Made by a program: the position numbers and the translations under genes. From the NCBI GenBank assembly GCA_030691585.1, contig JAUYEC010000011.1:1-16826 (forward strand): a DNA stretch of 16,826 nt, written 5' to 3'. The notes under the pieces were generated by a model that worked only from the letters and a program-made list of their open reading frames with translations, was not told the origin of the DNA and made no database searches. Shown one piece after another: positions 15,740-16,826 of the stretch (positions are counted from its first letter, which is position 1; the number at the start of each line of letters is the position of its first letter). Source of the stretch: Candidatus Omnitrophota bacterium (GTDB taxonomy: Bacteria > Omnitrophota > Gorgyraeia > Gygaellales > Profunditerraquicolaceae).

Positions 15740-15976
15740 CTAGCAACCGGCTTTGACGTATCTTTCCACTTCGATATCATGGCCGTCAAAGGTCGCAGGC
15801 AGGCTATCGGTTGAGGTGACCTCATCGCCGTCAACCAGGATGGTAAAGGAGTCAATGCCTTTTTCCTGGAGGATCCTTGTTAAGGTGTCCTTTACGGCAT
15901 CGCCTCTTTTTACCTCGACCTCTTCACCCGCGATGGTTACGGTGGTCTTTTCGTTTTTCAGTTCGTTTAGGTTCAT
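15740..15976 (-). CDS. Ubiquitin-like (beta-grasp) protein ending Gly-Cys
   Basis: A 78-residue protein whose TTVTIAGEEVEVKRGD, FTILVDGDEV and DIEVERYVKAGC segments fit a beta-grasp fold. The C-terminus is KAGC, with a cysteine where most ubiquitin-like modifiers expose Gly-Gly. ATG 15976 has AAAGG eight bases upstream. Its place directly before E2-, E1- and JAMM-type genes marks it as the modifier of the pathway. Whether it is conjugated through the C-terminal carboxylate, carries sulfur on the Cys, or is first trimmed by the JAMM protease cannot be told from sequence. Confidence 0.75.
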   Translation of the reverse strand: MNLNELKNEKTTVTIAGEEVEVKRGDAVKDTLTRILQEKGIDSFTILVDGDEVTSTDSLPATFDGHDIEVERYVKAGC

Positions 15977-16028
15977 TTTAGTTGCCTTTCTCCCCGTATA
16001 GCCGATAGGACAGCTTTTTAATTTGTTT

Positions 16029-16550
16029 CTACGACTGGTAAGCCGCGAGAACTACGTTTTGCAGTTCTTCTTTGGCTTCCTTGGTCAGGAACGCGACGGT
16101 ATCGTAATACTTACCGTCACCGGCTAAATGCGATGGCATAGCCGCGAACAGCCCGCCGTCTTTTTTAGCCATTACCCTGATGCCTTTGATTAAAACCGCG
16201 TCTGCGACTTTAATGTCCACAAAGGCCTTCAGGGCGCTTTCGTCTTTTTCGAGCTTGTATACCCTGGCTACTTCAATCATGGTCTTCACCTCCTTTCGAT
16301 TTGTTTTTTGTTTTGTTTTTACTTGGCTCACGGAAAACTCCTGTAGTGATTCATTAGGTAAAAGCATGGTCGTTATTCTGCCGTTGTCATAAACCCAGAT
16401 TTCACCTTCGACCAGCCAAAACACCTGTAACGGCCCGGGATCTTGAATTGTATCCCTTCTAAACTCCAAACTTTCCCAAACTAGGGCTATCTGGACTTTA
16501 GTTAATCTTTCCGAAACCAAATCAGTTACTACCCGCGCAGTATCAAACAT
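16029..16550 (-). CDS. spoVG: SpoVG-domain protein with N-terminal extension and internal start
   Basis: A 173-residue frame from ATG 16550 (RBS AAAGGGGGTG six bases upstream). Residues 91-173 are a complete SpoVG domain: IEVARVYKLEKDESALKAFV, VLIKGIRVMAKKDGGLFAAMPS, KYYDTVAFL, QNVVLAAYQ. Its start (ATG 16280) has its own near-perfect RBS, so an 83-residue SpoVG protein is probably made alone. The N-terminal part (1-90, FWLVEGEIWVYDNGRI) is unrecognised and joined through a Lys/Thr-rich A-tract (SQVKTKQKTNRKEVK). It could be a separate gene whose stop was lost. SpoVG proteins bind nucleic acids. The gene begins the UBL operon. Confidence 0.75.
   Translation of the reverse strand: MFDTARVVTDLVSERLTKVQIALVWESLEFRRDTIQDPGPLQVFWLVEGEIWVYDNGRITTMLLPNESLQEFSVSQVKTKQKTNRKEVKTMIEVARVYKLEKDESALKAFVDIKVADAVLIKGIRVMAKKDGGLFAAMPSHLAGDGKYYDTVAFLTKEAKEELQNVVLAAYQS
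16287..16296 (-). promoter_or_regulatory. Internal ribosome binding site for SpoVG
   Basis: AAAGGAGGTG lies six bases before ATG 16280, inside the longer frame. It is among the best RBS in the window and argues that the SpoVG domain is translated on its own. Confidence 0.8.
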
Positions 16551-16595
16551 ACTGTTCACCCCCTTTATAGTTAATATTTCTTGAATAATATTCAT

Positions 16596-16826
16596 TTAAA
16601 AGACCTCATCCAGTTCATTCACCAGCCTGGCAACAAAGGTTTCAAGGGTTTCACCCGGGAAAAGCTTAAATCCTTTGTTTTTCAACTGGTAGACTTTAGC
16701 AATCAATCTTCTTTCTTCATACCAAGCAGACCTACCGAAAGATTGCTCTGGCAAATCTTCTTCGTATGTCCTGTATTGCGTTTCTCTTGATTGTGAAAAT
16801 CTCTGCATACAGGCGTCGGAAGTTAA
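16596..16826 (-). CDS. Partial hypothetical protein, continues beyond the window
   Basis: The frame stays open to the right edge (…LTSDACMQRFSQSRETQY…). The internal ATG at 16808 has no RBS, so the true start probably lies outside the window. Visible residues end AKVYQLKNKGFKLFPGETLETFVARLVNELDEVF, a helical protein of unknown family. The DACMQRFSQSR motif resembles DACMERYQSSR in the 42-residue ORF at 11837-11965. It directly precedes the SpoVG/UBL operon. Confidence 0.55.
   Translation of the reverse strand, partial: LTSDACMQRFSQSRETQYRTYEEDLPEQSFGRSAWYEERRLIAKVYQLKNKGFKLFPGETLETFVARLVNELDEVF

Overview
The window looks like a metagenome-derived, possibly uncultivated Gram-negative bacterium. 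It has a secretin, Sec signal peptides and strong AAGGAGGTG-type ribosome binding sites, and the gene style resembles Omnitrophota/candidate-phylum genomes. That placement is an inference from style only, because no rRNA or marker gene is present. Almost all genes lie on the minus strand; DUF4258/DUF2283 at the left edge and an XRE-cupin regulator at 10.5 kb are the exceptions.

Left and centre (about 0.67-9.8 kb, minus strand) form one long, tightly packed gene string. In transcription order it holds a promoter, a leader ORF built on an (AAGC)n tetranucleotide repeat, an intrinsic terminator, an ExeA/MshM-type AAA ATPase, a GspC/PilP-type inner-membrane protein, a secretin, a small exported protein, and then a complete diversity-generating retroelement (DGR). 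The DGR consists of target protein 2 (FGE/C-type-lectin fold) ending in variable region VR2, the accessory protein Avd, the template repeat TR, the reverse transcriptase, and target protein 1 ending in VR1. TR and both VRs align without gaps over about 130 nt. They differ almost only where the template has adenine on the coding strand, the hallmark of DGR mutagenic retrohoming. The secretin and both targets share a repeat-encoded signal peptide, so the variable proteins are probably exported, perhaps with help from the secretion or pilus genes upstream.

The ExeA gene has no Shine-Dalgarno sequence of its own. The repeat-bearing leader ORF runs through the terminator and stops on the ExeA start codon (ATGA overlap). 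Repeat-number changes would alter how that leader ends, so the whole secretion/DGR operon may be phase variable. A second microsatellite, (GA)22, sits in the 3' end of the reverse transcriptase gene. Upstream, at 10.4-10.5 kb, two consensus divergent promoters with mirror-image -35 boxes flank a 10-bp palindrome; one of them drives a leaderless XRE-cupin regulator gene.

The right part (about 11.2-16.8 kb) is accessory, mobile-element-like DNA. It holds a cluster of tiny overlapping genes ending in DUF6876, structured intergenic DNA with a split duplicated segment, an AbrB/RelE-type toxin-antitoxin pair with its own promoter, and a ubiquitin-like conjugation operon. The operon order is unknown gene, SpoVG-domain protein, ubiquitin-like protein ending in Gly-Cys, E2-like protein, E1/ThiF enzyme, JAMM protease. 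This is the order of bacterial Bil/PRTRC-like cassettes. A perfect 14-bp hairpin separates the ubiquitin-like gene from its enzymes, and a G-quadruplex motif follows the operon.
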